Shown: positions 38,540 to 48,272, counted from the first letter of the stretch. The stretch is DNA of 64,000 nt from Pseudomonas sp. ICMP22404 (GCF_006227205.1 NZ_VCNG01000005.1:62001-126000); one strand, 5' to 3'. The notes: a model not told the origin generated them from the letters alone. A program made the numbers and translations.

Positions 38540-39169
38540 ATGTATCTCACCGAATTCCTCACCGTCGCGCTGATCCACCTGCTGGCGGTTGCCAGTCCCG
38601 GGCCGGATTTTGCCGTGGTGGTGCGCGAAAGCGTGACCCATGGCCGCCGGGCCGGGACCTGGACGGCTCTGGGCGTCGGCACGGCGATTTTCCTGCACGT
38701 AGGCTATTCGCTGTTGGGCATCGGCCTGATCGTGTCGCAGTCCATTGTGCTGTTCAACGCGCTGAAATGGGCCGCCGCCGCGTACCTGCTGTACATCGGC
38801 TTCAAGGCGCTGCGGGCACAACCGGCCAAGCCGAGCGAGGAAAATCTGCACAAGGAAGTTGGCGAACGGACCGCCCGCGGCGCATTCACCTCGGGCTTCG
38901 TCACCAATGGCCTGAACCCCAAGGCGACGCTGTTCTTCCTGTCGCTGTTCACCGTCGTGATCAACCCTCATACACCACTGGCGATCCAGGCCGGTTACGG
39001 TGTGTACCTGGCGGTCGCAACGGCCGCCTGGTTCTGCCTGGTGGCCATGCTGTTCAGCCAGCAGCGGGTGCGCGCCGGATTCGCCCGCATGGGCCACTGG
39101 TTCGATCGGACCATGGGTGCGGTACTGGTTGCCATCGGTGTGAAGCTGGCGTTTACCGAAGCGCATTGA
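38540..39169 (+). CDS. LysE/RhtB-family amino-acid exporter
   Basis: 209 residues, with about six membrane segments. The N terminus contains the family hallmark VASPGPDFAVVVRESVTHGRRAG, followed by the conserved TNGLNPKATLFFLSLF. RhtB-type proteins export amino acids such as threonine or homoserine. The substrate cannot be assigned. AAGGAG lies 7-8 nt before the ATG. Monocistronic. Confidence 0.88.
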   Translation: MYLTEFLTVALIHLLAVASPGPDFAVVVRESVTHGRRAGTWTALGVGTAIFLHVGYSLLGIGLIVSQSIVLFNALKWAAAAYLLYIGFKALRAQPAKPSEENLHKEVGERTARGAFTSGFVTNGLNPKATLFFLSLFTVVINPHTPLAIQAGYGVYLAVATAAWFCLVAMLFSQQRVRAGFARMGHWFDRTMGAVLVAIGVKLAFTEAH

Positions 39170-39420
39170 CGGGTTCGCCCGCTCTTTTTTTTGCCGCCAT
39201 TGCAGGAGGTTGCGATCTTCTTGGCCTTCTGCCGCCTGGACACTGGCGGTGACAGTCCCGGTGGGATTGCAGATTCAAAGTATCCGGAATGGGTGGGTGG
39301 ATGGCTCTGGGCCAGTATTTGCCGAGCGATCAAATCATTCCTTTGGCTGATTTGAACGGTGTATAAGCCCTCTAGAGTGCTTACCTCCAGTCACGACCAT
39401 GCAGTCAGAAAAGGATTCTT
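39170..39420. other. Upstream region of the acyl-CoA ligase gene
   Basis: A T9 run near 39186 could assist termination of the exporter gene. Further down lie the palindrome described separately, a -10-like TATAAG (39362-39367) and an AAAGGA ribosome binding site ahead of the ligase ATG. No open frame here is convincing. Confidence 0.5.
39330..39355 (+). promoter_or_regulatory. Candidate operator upstream of the acyl-CoA ligase gene
   Basis: A perfect inverted repeat TCAAATCA-N10-TGATTTGA lies 6 nt upstream of TATAAG (39362-39367), a -10 candidate, and 66 nt before the ligase start. The half-site length and 18-nt centre-to-centre spacing suit a dimeric helix-turn-helix repressor or activator. 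No regulator is identified. Confidence 0.55.
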
Positions 39421-41103
39421 ATGTTGCAGACTCGCGTTATTCCTCCCGCCGAAGGCGCTTATCAATATCCACTGCTGATCAAGCGGCTGCTGATGTCCGG
39501 TGTGCGTTACGAGAAAACCCGCGAGATCGTCTACCGTGACCAGTTGCGCTACAGCTATCCGACGCTGATCGAACGGGTGGCACGGTTGGCCAACGTGCTG
39601 ACCGAGGCCGGGGTCAAGGCGGGCGATACCGTGGCGGTGATGGACTGGGACAGCCATCGCTATCTGGAATGCATGTTCGCGATCCCGATGATCGGCGCCG
39701 TGATCCACACCATCAACGTGCGGCTGTCACCGGAGCAGATTGTCTACACCATGAATCACGCCGAGGACCGCTTCGTGCTGGTCAACAGCGAGTTCGTCGG
39801 GTTGTACCAGGCCATTGCCGGGCACCTGACCACGGTGGAGAAGACCCTGCTGCTGACCGACCTGCCGGAGAAAACCGCCGACCTGCCCAACCTGGTGGGC
39901 GAATACGAGCAGTTGCTGGCGGCTGCCAGCCCGGTCTACGACTTCCAGGACTTCGACGAAAACTCCGTCGCCACGACCTTCTACACCACCGGTACCACGG
40001 GCAATCCCAAGGGCGTCTACTTCACCCACCGGCAATTGGTGCTGCATTCCCTGGGCGAGGCGACCATCATGGGCGCCATCGACAGCGTGCGGTTGCTGGG
40101 CACCAACGATGTGTACATGCCGATTACGCCAATGTTCCACGTTCATGCCTGGGGCCTACCGTACGTGGCGACTATGCTCGGCCTCAAGCAGGTCTATCCC
40201 GGCCGCTACGACCCCGAGCTCCTGGTTCAGTTGTGGCGCAAGGAGAAGGTCAGCTTTTCCCATTGCGTGCCGACCATCCTGCAGATGGTGCTCAACGCCA
40301 AGAGTGCTCAGGGCACCGATTTCGGCGGTTGGAAAATCGTCATCGGCGGAAGTGCCCTGAATCGCAGCCTGTACGAAGCCGCCAAGGCCAGGGGGATCCA
40401 GCTCACCGCCGCCTATGGCATGTCGGAAACCGGCCCGCTGGTGTCCTGCGCCCACCTCAACGACGAGTTGATGGCCGGCAGCGAAGACGAACGCATCAGC
40501 TACCGGATCAAGGCTGGCGTGCCGGGCCCCTTGGTGGAGGCGGCGATCGTCGATGCCGAAGGCCGGTTCCTGCCGGCCGATGGCGAGACCCAGGGCGAGC
40601 TGGTGCTGCGTGCACCCTGGCTTACCGAAGGCTACTTCAACGAACCGCAGAAGGGCGCCGAGCTCTGGGCCGGCGGCTGGCTGCACACCGGTGACGTGGC
40701 TACGCTGGACAGCATGGGCTTCATCGACATCCGCGACCGTATCAAGGACGTGATCAAGACGGGGGGCGAATGGATCTCGTCCCTGGACCTGGAAGACCTC
40801 ATCAGCCGTCACGCGGGGGTACGCGAAGTGGCAGTGGTGGGTATTCCCGATCCACAGTGGGGGGAGCGCCCGTTTGCCTTGCTGGTGATTCACGATGGGC
40901 ATCAGATCGGGGCTCGCGAGCTCAAGGAACACCTCAAGCCATTTGTCGAACAGGGACACCTGAGCAAGTGGGCGATCCCGAGCCAGATCGCCCTTGTTAC
41001 GGAAATTCCCAAGACCAGCGTTGGCAAGCTCGACAAGAAACGCATCCGCGTCGACATCGCCGAATGGCAGAGCAACAACAGCGCCTTCCTGTCCACGCTT
41101 TGA
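39421..41103 (+). CDS. Medium/long-chain fatty-acid-CoA ligase, AlkK-like
   Basis: 560 residues. The AMP-binding signature [12 protein letters not shown] spans about 187-198, then [29 protein letters not shown] and [16 protein letters not shown]; the C-terminal catalytic Lys lies in [12 protein letters not shown]. The signature and [10 protein letters not shown] pattern are typical of AlkK-type ligases acting on medium-chain fatty acids. It is followed on the same strand by DUF1302, DUF1329 and a MalT-like regulator, an arrangement also found in P. putida (PP_0763 to PP_0766 region, from memory). A perfect palindrome lies at its promoter. Confidence 0.9.
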   Translation: MLQTRVIPPAEGAYQYPLLIKRLLMSGVRYEKTREIVYRDQLRYSYPTLIERVARLANVLTEAGVKAGDTVAVMDWDSHRYLECMFAIPMIGAVIHTINVRLSPEQIVYTMNHAEDRFVLVNSEFVGLYQAIAGHLTTVEKTLLLTDLPEKTADLPNLVGEYEQLLAAASPVYDFQDFDENSVATTFYTTGTTGNPKGVYFTHRQLVLHSLGEATIMGAIDSVRLLGTNDVYMPITPMFHVHAWGLPYVATMLGLKQVYPGRYDPELLVQLWRKEKVSFSHCVPTILQMVLNAKSAQGTDFGGWKIVIGGSALNRSLYEAAKARGIQLTAAYGMSETGPLVSCAHLNDELMAGSEDERISYRIKAGVPGPLVEAAIVDAEGRFLPADGETQGELVLRAPWLTEGYFNEPQKGAELWAGGWLHTGDVATLDSMGFIDIRDRIKDVIKTGGEWISSLDLEDLISRHAGVREVAVVGIPDPQWGERPFALLVIHDGHQIGARELKEHLKPFVEQGHLSKWAIPSQIALVTEIPKTSVGKLDKKRIRVDIAEWQSNNSAFLSTL

Positions 41104-41436
41104 GGTCTCCTTGCCGTGTCCGAAAGGGCACGGCAGCCCCACCGAGCAAGCGCTTGCCTTGTCAAACCGCCAATTTCAGCCATCCTTGCCGTGCCGACAG
41201 GTGTCGGCCTGGCAAAGGACTGTTCCAGAGTGGTCGGGGGCTGCAAATCACACTTTAGAGGGATCAAGCCGTACTACCTGCTAGCTATAGTCCGCTCAAG
41301 GATTTTCAAGAATGGGCCTCCTGCACGAACGGGCGATGCGACTTTGAATGAGTGCCGCAACCCTGTCGCTGGTCGTCGAAGACGTTCCTTGAAAATACCC
41401 CCTGCCATAACAATAAAGAACATGGAGTAGTGTCGA
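41104..41436. other. 333-nt intergenic region before DUF1302
   Basis: It opens with a TTGCCGTGTCC/GGGCACGGCAG hairpin (41110-41134) lacking a T run. A TATAGT -10 candidate (41286-41291) has no recognisable -35, which suits an activator-dependent promoter such as one driven by the MalT-like protein. No open frame is convincing. The DUF1302 start is preceded by GGAG at 41424-41427. Confidence 0.45.
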
Positions 41437-43296
41437 ATGACCTCTGCAAACACGTTCTGGCGCCGGGCAAAATTGCCTCTGGCGGTCAGTCTCGCCTCTT
41501 CGCTCGCCGGGCCTGCATTCGGCGTCAGTTTCAACATCGGTGAAATCGAGGGCCAGTTCGATTCTTCCCTGTCGGTGGGGGCGAGCTGGTCCACGGCCCA
41601 TGCCAACAAGGACCTGATCGGCGTCAACAACGGTGGCAGGGGGTTGTCCCAGACCTCTGATGACGGTCACTTGAACTTCAAGCGCGGGGAAACCTTCTCG
41701 AAGATCTTCAAGGGTATTCATGACCTGGAGCTGAAGTACGGCGATACCGGTGTGTTTGTGCGAGGCAAGTACTGGTACGACTTCGAACTCAAGGACGAGA
41801 ATCGTCTGTACAAGGACATCAGCGACAACAATCGCAAGGAAGGTGCCAAGTCCTCCGGCGGGCAGATTCTCGATGCCTTCGTCTACCACAACTACGCCAT
41901 TGCCGATCAGCCAGGCTCCGTTCGCTTGGGCAAGCAGGTCGTCAGTTGGGGTGAAAGTACCTTCATCCAGGGCGGCATCAACTCCATCAACCCGGTCGAC
42001 GTGTCCGCGTTCCGTCGTCCCGGTGCCGAGATCAAGGAAGGCCTGATTCCGGTCAACATGTTCTATGTGTCCCAGAGCCTGACCGACAACCTGTCGGCTG
42101 AGGCGTTCTATCAACTGGAGTGGGACCAGACGGTTGTCGATAACTGCGGGACATTCTTCTCCCAGCCGGATGTGATTGCCGATGGTTGTACGGATAACCT
42201 CCGGGTGCTGAACAAGCGTTCCACGATTCCTGGTGCTGCCTTGCCCGCCCTGGCCGCGCGAGGGGTCGACGTCAACGAGGAAGGCGTGCTGGTGCGTCGT
42301 GGCCCGGATCGCGATGCCCGTGACAGCGGCCAGTGGGGGGCGTCCATGAAGTACATGTTCGAGCCTCTGGACACCGAATTCGGTGCCTACTTCATGAACT
42401 ACCACAGCCGGGCGCCGATTTTCAGCGCCACGGGCGCGCCGGCACAGTTCTACACGGCTCCGTTGGGTCCGTTGGCGGCACTGCGTCCCCTGATTGTGGC
42501 CGGCAACTCCAACTACTTCGTTGAGTACCCGGAAGACATCCGTCTCTATGGCCTGAGTTTCTCCACCACCCTGCCTACCGGCACGGCGTGGAGCGGTGAG
42601 TTGAGTTATCGCCCGAACGCACCGGTACAGCTGAGTACTACCGACATTCTTTTTGCTGGCGTCCGTCCGATCGGTGGGCCCTTGGCCAACGCGTCGGTAC
42701 TTACGGGCGTTCCGGGCCAGGATCTGCATGGCTATAGCCGCAAGGAAATCACCCAGTTTCAAACGACCTTCACCCACTTCCTCGACCAGGTTATGGGGGC
42801 CAGTCGCCTGACCTTGGTGGGTGAAGTAGGCGTAACGCATGTGGGAGGCCTGGAAAGCAGGTCCGAGGCCCGCTACGGTCGCGACCCGGTGTTTGGTCCG
42901 GGTGAACTGCCCAACGGATCCTGCCAAGCGCTCAATGCCTCCACTGCAGCAGGCGGCGGACAGACTCTTGGCGGTGTGAACAGCAACTGCAACAACGACG
43001 GCTTCACCACCGCCACTTCCTGGGGCTACCGCGCCCGCGCCATCTGGGAATACCCGGACGTCTTCGCCGGCGTGAACCTCAAGCCCAACGTGGCCTGGTC
43101 CCATGACGTCAAAGGCTACTCGCCAGGCCCTGGCGGCAACTTCGAGGAAGGCCGCAAGGCCGTCAGCCTCGGGCTGGATGCCGAGTACCAGAACACCTAC
43201 AACGCGAGCCTGGCCTACACCAACTTCTTTGGTGGCGACTTCAGCACCGTGGACGATCGCGACTTCCTGGCGCTCAGCGTCGGCGTGACCTTCTAA
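41437..43296 (+). CDS. DUF1302 outer-membrane or secreted protein
   Basis: 619 residues, with a signal peptide (MTSANTFWRRAKLPLAVSL...) ending near GPAFG. The body is rich in alternating beta strands, aromatic residues and short Gly/Asn turns, and ends ...FLALSVGVTF, the C-terminal Phe typical of outer-membrane beta barrels. DUF1302 and DUF1329 proteins are almost always encoded together. Transposon fitness work in P. putida suggested that the pair act in fatty-acid ester use, possibly as esterases (from memory). No classical GxSxG hydrolase motif is evident. The DUF1329 gene follows 24 nt later. Confidence 0.85.
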   Translation: MTSANTFWRRAKLPLAVSLASSLAGPAFGVSFNIGEIEGQFDSSLSVGASWSTAHANKDLIGVNNGGRGLSQTSDDGHLNFKRGETFSKIFKGIHDLELKYGDTGVFVRGKYWYDFELKDENRLYKDISDNNRKEGAKSSGGQILDAFVYHNYAIADQPGSVRLGKQVVSWGESTFIQGGINSINPVDVSAFRRPGAEIKEGLIPVNMFYVSQSLTDNLSAEAFYQLEWDQTVVDNCGTFFSQPDVIADGCTDNLRVLNKRSTIPGAALPALAARGVDVNEEGVLVRRGPDRDARDSGQWGASMKYMFEPLDTEFGAYFMNYHSRAPIFSATGAPAQFYTAPLGPLAALRPLIVAGNSNYFVEYPEDIRLYGLSFSTTLPTGTAWSGELSYRPNAPVQLSTTDILFAGVRPIGGPLANASVLTGVPGQDLHGYSRKEITQFQTTFTHFLDQVMGASRLTLVGEVGVTHVGGLESRSEARYGRDPVFGPGELPNGSCQALNASTAAGGGQTLGGVNSNCNNDGFTTATSWGYRARAIWEYPDVFAGVNLKPNVAWSHDVKGYSPGPGGNFEEGRKAVSLGLDAEYQNTYNASLAYTNFFGGDFSTVDDRDFLALSVGVTF

Positions 43297-43320
43297 GCAC
43301 CGTATTCAGGACGACACACG

Positions 43321-44685
43321 ATGAAAATAACAAAGAGTCTGTTGCAGGTCGGCGCACTGGGATTGTCCCTGCTGGCGGCCAGCGTCATGGCCGCGGTGCC
43401 TGCGGGCGAGGCCGACAAACTGGGCAAGAGCCTGACGCCGATGGGCGCCGAGATGGCCGGTAATGCCGACGGTTCGATTTCCGCCTGGAAGCCCATGGCC
43501 AAGAATGCCGGTAGCGTGGACAGCAAAGGGTTCCTCGCCGACCCGTATGCCAGCGAGAAACCGCTGTTCACCATCACCGCGCAGAACGTCGAGCAGTACA
43601 AGGACAAGCTCGCGCCGGGTCAGTACGCGATGTTCAAGCGCTACCCGGAAACCTTCAAGATGCCGGTCTATCCGACCCATCGTGGCGCCACCGTGCCGGA
43701 TGAAGTGTTCGCGTCCATCAAGAAGAACGCGGTCAACACCAAGCTGGTATCCGGCGGCAACGGCCTGGAAAACTTCGAGACCGCCATACCGTTCCCGATT
43801 CCCCAGAGCGGCGTCGAAGTGATCTGGAACCACATCACCCGCTACCGTGGCGGCAGCGTGACGCGCCTGGTGACCCAGGCCACGCCGCAAGCCAACGGCT
43901 CCTATAGCCTGGTGTATTTCCGTGATCAGTTCGTGTTCCGCGACAAGATGAAGGATTTCGATCCGGCCAACCCTGGCAACATCCTGTTCTACTTCAAACA
44001 GCAAGTGACCGCGCCGGCACGCCTGGCCGGTGGCGTGTTGCTGGTGCACGAAACCCTCGACCAGGTGAAGGAACCGCGCTCGGCCTGGGTCTACAACGCC
44101 GGCCAGCGTCGGGTACGTCGTGCGCCACAGGTCTCCTATGATGGTCCGGGTACCGCCGCCGATGGCCTGCGTACCTCCGACAACCTGGACATGTACAACG
44201 GTGCGCCGGATCGCTACGACTGGAAGTTGGAAGGCAAGAAAGAGCTGTATATCGCCGCCAACAGCTACAAGATCGACTCGCCACAACTCAAGTACGCCGA
44301 CATCCTCAAGGCCGGCCACATCAACCAGGACCTGGCGCGTTACGAGCTGCGTCGTGTCTGGCATGTCACCGCGACCCTGAAGGAAGGCCAGCGCCACATC
44401 TACGCCAAGCGCGATTTCTTCATCGACGAAGATACCTGGCAGGCGGCGGTGATCGATCACTACGACGGTCGTGGCCAACTGTGGCGAGTTGCCGAGGCCC
44501 ATGCCGAGAACTACTACGACAAGCAAGTGCCGTGGTACGCCCTGGAAACCCTCTACGACCTGCAGTCCGGCCGCTACCTGGCTCTGGGCATGAAGAACGA
44601 AGAGAAATCGGCCTACGATTTCGGCTTCACCGCCACCACCGCAGACTTCACACCGAACGCGCTGCGCCAGGACGGTATCCGCTAA
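43321..44685 (+). CDS. DUF1329 secreted protein
   Basis: 454 residues, with a signal peptide (MKITKSLLQVGALGLSLLAASVMA) cleaved near VMA-AVP. The mature protein resembles LolA/LolB-type lipid-binding folds in its beta-rich pattern and conserved segments RVWHVTATLKEGQRHIYAKRDF and DEDTWQAAVIDHYDGRGQL. It is the obligate partner of DUF1302: 24 nt downstream, with a strong terminator immediately after, so the two genes form a single transcription unit. A periplasmic lipid or ester carrier or enzyme is plausible; the activity is not established. Confidence 0.85.
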   Translation: MKITKSLLQVGALGLSLLAASVMAAVPAGEADKLGKSLTPMGAEMAGNADGSISAWKPMAKNAGSVDSKGFLADPYASEKPLFTITAQNVEQYKDKLAPGQYAMFKRYPETFKMPVYPTHRGATVPDEVFASIKKNAVNTKLVSGGNGLENFETAIPFPIPQSGVEVIWNHITRYRGGSVTRLVTQATPQANGSYSLVYFRDQFVFRDKMKDFDPANPGNILFYFKQQVTAPARLAGGVLLVHETLDQVKEPRSAWVYNAGQRRVRRAPQVSYDGPGTAADGLRTSDNLDMYNGAPDRYDWKLEGKKELYIAANSYKIDSPQLKYADILKAGHINQDLARYELRRVWHVTATLKEGQRHIYAKRDFFIDEDTWQAAVIDHYDGRGQLWRVAEAHAENYYDKQVPWYALETLYDLQSGRYLALGMKNEEKSAYDFGFTATTADFTPNALRQDGIR

Positions 44686-44716
44686 ACCGCTTTACCCCGA
44701 GGCCGCATCCTCGGAT

Positions 44717-44750
44717 AAACGCCCCGACTGGTTCGGGGCGTTTGTTTTTT
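44717..44750 (+). terminator. Rho-independent terminator after DUF1329
   Basis: AAACGCCCCGA/TCGGGGCGTTT stem with loop CTGGT, followed by GTTTTTT. It is strong and ends the DUF1302-DUF1329 transcript before the regulator gene. Confidence 0.92.
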
Positions 44751-44759
44751 GGCCTGAAT

Positions 44760-44845
44760 GTGGGAGCAAGGCTTGCCCGCGATGGAGTTAACGCGGTTTG
44801 CCCTGGAACCGAGGCGCCTTCATCGCGGGCAAGCCTTGCTCCCAC
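44760..44845. repeat. REP pair, family B
   Basis: TGGGAGCAAGGCTTGCCCGCG at the left faces GCGGGCAAGCCTTGCTCCCA at the right, with a loop (GGAGTTAACGCGGTTTGCC...) related to those at 21.9 and 29.1 kb. It lies between the terminator and the regulator promoter. Confidence 0.88.
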
Positions 44846-44870
44846 GGGATGTGTCGTCAGGAGATGTCGA

Positions 44871-44898
44871 TTTGTAGTCTTTTTGTAGCCATTTGTAG
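44871..44898 (+). promoter_or_regulatory. Three TTTGTAG repeats upstream of the MalT-like regulator gene
   Basis: TTTGTAG occurs at 44871-44877, 44882-44888 and 44892-44898, with start-to-start distances of 11 and 10 nt, about one helical turn each. They lie 80-110 nt before the regulator start, a position suited to an activator or autoregulator. Confidence 0.5.
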
Positions 44899-44980
44899 CA
44901 CTCCCTTCAATACCTCTTCGTTTACGGCTAGTCTGCGGACATCTGCAACGCCGCCACCTGCATCTAAACAAGAGCCGGCC

Positions 44981-47716
44981 ATGACTGATCTGTCTTCACT
45001 TCCGGATTCTGCCCGCGCAGCCTTTGCGGTACAGGACGGGCGCTTCTATCGACCGCCTCTGCCCGACGGGCACGTCGTGCGGCCGCGGTTGTGCGAGCGT
45101 TTAAGTGCGGGGCTCGGCGGCCGATTGCTGTTGGTCAGTGCGCCGGCGGGGTTCGGCAAAAGCTCCCTCGCGGTGGAGTTCTGCCAGAGCCTGCCGGTCC
45201 ATTGGCAAAGCCTCTGGTTGGGGCTCAACACCAGGGACAATGATCCGGGACGTTTTCTGGAGCGGCTGCTCGAAGGGCTCCAGGCACTCTTTCCACAGCT
45301 GGGCGGCCGGGCAGCGGGGCTACTGAAGATGCGCCAGCGCCACCAGCCCTTCGCGTTCGAAGAATGGCTCGATGGCCTGCTGGATGAACTGACCAGTCAC
45401 CTGACGCTTCGCAACCCCTTGCTGTTGGTGCTCGACGATTATCACCTGGCCCAAGGCCCCGTACTGGATCGTTGCCTGCAGTTTTTCCTCAATCACTTGC
45501 CTGATGGTTTGCTGGTACTGGTCACCAGCCGCCAGCGACCGAACTGGCATCTGGCGCGCCTGCGCCTGTCGCGGCAATTGCTCGAACTGAACGAGCAGGA
45601 CCTGCGCCTGACCCATGGCGAAGCCCTGACACTGCTCGAGCATCACAGCATCTCGTTGCGCGGTGAAGCGTTGGAAAACCTTATCCAGCGCAGCGAAGGC
45701 TGGGTGGCCGGGCTGCGTTTCTGGTTGCTGGCCGCCTCCGAAGCCGGTTCCGAGGGCGGGCTGCCACAGACGCTGCACGGTGGGGAAGGGCTGATCCGCG
45801 ATTATCTGCTCGAAGAAGTCATCGACTGCCTGCCCGCCGAGGTGCAGGCGTTTCTCTACGACACCGCGCCACAGGATCGCTTTTGCAGCGAACTGTGCGA
45901 TGCCGTGCGCGAAGCCCATGACAGCGCCGAGATCCTGCAATATCTGGCGGCCCATCAGGTGTTCCTGGTGCCCCTGGACGAACACGGTCATTGGTATCGC
46001 TACCACCATCTGTTTTCCGATCTGTTGCGCAGCCGCCCCAGCGCACCCGCCATGGTGCCGGCCGCGACCCTGCACTTGCGCGCCTGTCGCTGGTTCAACG
46101 CCCAGGGGCTGATCGACGAAGCCGTGGAGCAGGCGCTGCGGGCCGGGCACCTGGATGTGGCGGCGAACCTGGTGCAGACCCTCTCGGAGGAACAACTGCT
46201 GGCCGAGCAGAACGTCGGCATGTTGCTGCGCTGGAAGATGGACCTGCCCGACAGCCTGCTCATCAGTACCCCGAGGCTGATTGTGCTCTACAGCTGGGCA
46301 CTGGGGCTGGCCTGTCAACTGGACGCCGCCGAAGAACTGGCCGCCCACCTGAGCCGCTTCCTGCCGGCACCGTCGGCCACCGCGCAAAAATCCATGCTTG
46401 CCCAATGGTTGGCCCTGAGCGGGATCGTCGCTCGTGGCCGTGGGGACCGTGAAGCCACGGTGCGTTATTGCACCGAAGCCCTGGAAAGCCTGCCGCAAAA
46501 ACGCTACGGCCAACGCCTGATGTGCCTGTCCACGTTGTCGAACCTGGCGATTGCCGACGGTGACCTGTGGCGCGCCCGTGGTTTGAACCGCGACTCCCTG
46601 GAACTGGCACAGCGGGTCGGCAACCCCTTGTTCGAAGCCTTGGCTCATTACGATCGCGCCCGGGTCCTGCAGGCGCGGGGAGAGATCCTGCGGGCGCTGG
46701 ATGAAGTGCGCCAGGGCCTGCAACGCTTGCACAAACTTTCGCCCCAACGGCTTTATGCGGTACGGGCGCGGTTGATCCTGTACGAGGGTTTCCTGCTGAC
46801 TTTGCGTATGCAGCCCCAGGCCGGACTGGCGCGGTTGCAGGCCGGTCTTACCGAAGCACGGGCCTGCCGCGACATCAGCGTGCTGCTCGGTCATTGCGTG
46901 ATCGCCCGTATCGAAGGCAACAGTGGCGAGTTCGCCAGGGCCTTTGCCGAACTGGCTGAAGCCGAGCGCCTGATGCATATCTGGGATGTTCCGCCGATCT
47001 ACTACCTGGCGATGATCACACTGGTCAAATGCGAGCTCTGGCTGGCCCAGGGCCGCACCGAGCTGGCCGAAGCCTGGCTGGCGCGGCTGGGGCGGACCTA
47101 TACCGGGGAGCAGGCCGCGGCGCCGCCAGAGTTCCACCCGCAATTGCCGCTGCATATCGAGCTGCAACAGGCACTGCTGGAGTCCGTTCGCGGTCAACCG
47201 ATGCTGGCTGAAGGGCGGCTCAACGCCTTGCTTGAACACGGCCAGCAAACCGGCCGGCAGATGCTCAGCGTGATGGCCCTCAACCAGAAAGTCGCCTTGT
47301 TGCTGAGTGTCGGCCGCGAACCGGCGGCCCGCAATGCCCTGGCTCAGGCTTTTGAAGCCGCCGGTGGCGGAGTGCTGCAACCGTTCGAATGGCTGCTGGG
47401 CGACGAACATCGTGAATGGCTGCGCGAGCAGCTGCTGCACGCACCCCCCAGTCCCTTGTGCCAGAATCTGCTCGAACGCCTGCCGACGTCGACGCAACCG
47501 GCCGACTCCCCGGCACCTGTCGAAAGCCTCAGCAGCCGCGAACGGGCGGTGCTGCAACTGATTGCCCAGGGCTGTTCCAACCAGGAAATCAGCGAGCAGC
47601 TGTTCATTTCGTTGCATACGGTCAAGACCCATGCCAGTCATATCAACAGCAAGCTTGGCGTGGAACGTCGCACCCAGGCTGTGGCGAGGGCCAAGGAGCT
47701 GGGGTTGTTGGGCTGA
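44981..47716 (+). CDS. MalT/LuxR-type ATP-dependent transcriptional activator
   Basis: 911 residues from MTDLSSLPDSARAAF. The N-terminal STAND ATPase has Walker A SAPAGFGKSS (about 53-62) and Walker B LLLVLDDYH. A central TPR-like helical region of about 500 residues follows, and a C-terminal LuxR-type helix-turn-helix (about 845-911) contains LSSRERAVLQLIAQGCSNQEISEQLFISLHTVKTHASHI. Such proteins bind an inducer in the TPR region and activate nearby genes. The likely targets are the adjacent DUF1302/DUF1329 and ligase genes. The upstream frame extension is spurious because it covers the REP pair and the promoter. Confidence 0.9.
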   Translation: MTDLSSLPDSARAAFAVQDGRFYRPPLPDGHVVRPRLCERLSAGLGGRLLLVSAPAGFGKSSLAVEFCQSLPVHWQSLWLGLNTRDNDPGRFLERLLEGLQALFPQLGGRAAGLLKMRQRHQPFAFEEWLDGLLDELTSHLTLRNPLLLVLDDYHLAQGPVLDRCLQFFLNHLPDGLLVLVTSRQRPNWHLARLRLSRQLLELNEQDLRLTHGEALTLLEHHSISLRGEALENLIQRSEGWVAGLRFWLLAASEAGSEGGLPQTLHGGEGLIRDYLLEEVIDCLPAEVQAFLYDTAPQDRFCSELCDAVREAHDSAEILQYLAAHQVFLVPLDEHGHWYRYHHLFSDLLRSRPSAPAMVPAATLHLRACRWFNAQGLIDEAVEQALRAGHLDVAANLVQTLSEEQLLAEQNVGMLLRWKMDLPDSLLISTPRLIVLYSWALGLACQLDAAEELAAHLSRFLPAPSATAQKSMLAQWLALSGIVARGRGDREATVRYCTEALESLPQKRYGQRLMCLSTLSNLAIADGDLWRARGLNRDSLELAQRVGNPLFEALAHYDRARVLQARGEILRALDEVRQGLQRLHKLSPQRLYAVRARLILYEGFLLTLRMQPQAGLARLQAGLTEARACRDISVLLGHCVIARIEGNSGEFARAFAELAEAERLMHIWDVPPIYYLAMITLVKCELWLAQGRTELAEAWLARLGRTYTGEQAAAPPEFHPQLPLHIELQQALLESVRGQPMLAEGRLNALLEHGQQTGRQMLSVMALNQKVALLLSVGREPAARNALAQAFEAAGGGVLQPFEWLLGDEHREWLREQLLHAPPSPLCQNLLERLPTSTQPADSPAPVESLSSRERAVLQLIAQGCSNQEISEQLFISLHTVKTHASHINSKLGVERRTQAVARAKELGLLG

Positions 47717-47771
47717 GTCCAGCTGCGCAAAGCAACCTGCCACAGAAGCCAGCCAGTAAAGGAATGACTCG

Positions 47772-48272
47772 ATGTTACCCCGGTACAAAACCATCCCATC
47801 CCCGGTCGGCCAATTGATCCTCGTCGCCCGAGGCGCAAGACTGGCCGCGATCCTGTGGGAAAACGAGCGACTCAACCGTGTGTGCCTGGGCCCCTTGGAA
47901 GAAGACATTCATCACCCGATGCTCGAGGAAACCGAGCGTCAACTGATGGAATACTTCGCCGGGCAACGGCGCCGTTTCGAGCTGGAGCTGGACTTTGTCG
48001 GCACGGACTTCCAGAAACGGGTCTGGCAGGCACTGCTGACCATTCCCTTCGGTGAGACCCGCAGTTACCGCGACATCGCCATCCAGATCGGTCAGCCGAC
48101 TGCTGTTCGGGCGGTGGGCGCAGCCAACGGTCGTAACCCAATCTCGATCATCGCTCCCTGCCATCGTGTCATCGGCAGCTCTGGCAGCCTCACCGGTTTC
48201 GCCGGTGGGCTGGCTGCCAAGCAATGGCTGCTCAGCCTCGAAGGTCAGCAGAGCCTTCAATTGGCGTTCTGA
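47772..48272 (+). CDS. ogt: Methylated-DNA-[protein]-cysteine S-methyltransferase
   Basis: Removes O6-alkyl groups from guanine by irreversible transfer to its own cysteine. 166 residues. The active site is Cys130 in IIAPCHRVIG, with the Arg finger and Asn of RAVGAANGRNP ahead of it. The N-terminal domain of Ogt/AGT is short but complete. Located 55 nt after the regulator gene with its own ribosome binding site; convergent with yhcB. Confidence 0.94.
   Translation: MLPRYKTIPSPVGQLILVARGARLAAILWENERLNRVCLGPLEEDIHHPMLEETERQLMEYFAGQRRRFELELDFVGTDFQKRVWQALLTIPFGETRSYRDIAIQIGQPTAVRAVGAANGRNPISIIAPCHRVIGSSGSLTGFAGGLAAKQWLLSLEGQQSLQLAF

Noticed and set aside
41160..41240. Sigma-54 promoter (TGGCA...) upstream of DUF1302
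   Set aside because: TGGCAAAGGACTG lacks the GC at -12 with correct spacing.
45320..47908. 862-codon open frame on the minus strand
   Set aside because: Antisense of the MalT-like regulator; the sense frame has Walker and LuxR motifs, the antisense frame has none.
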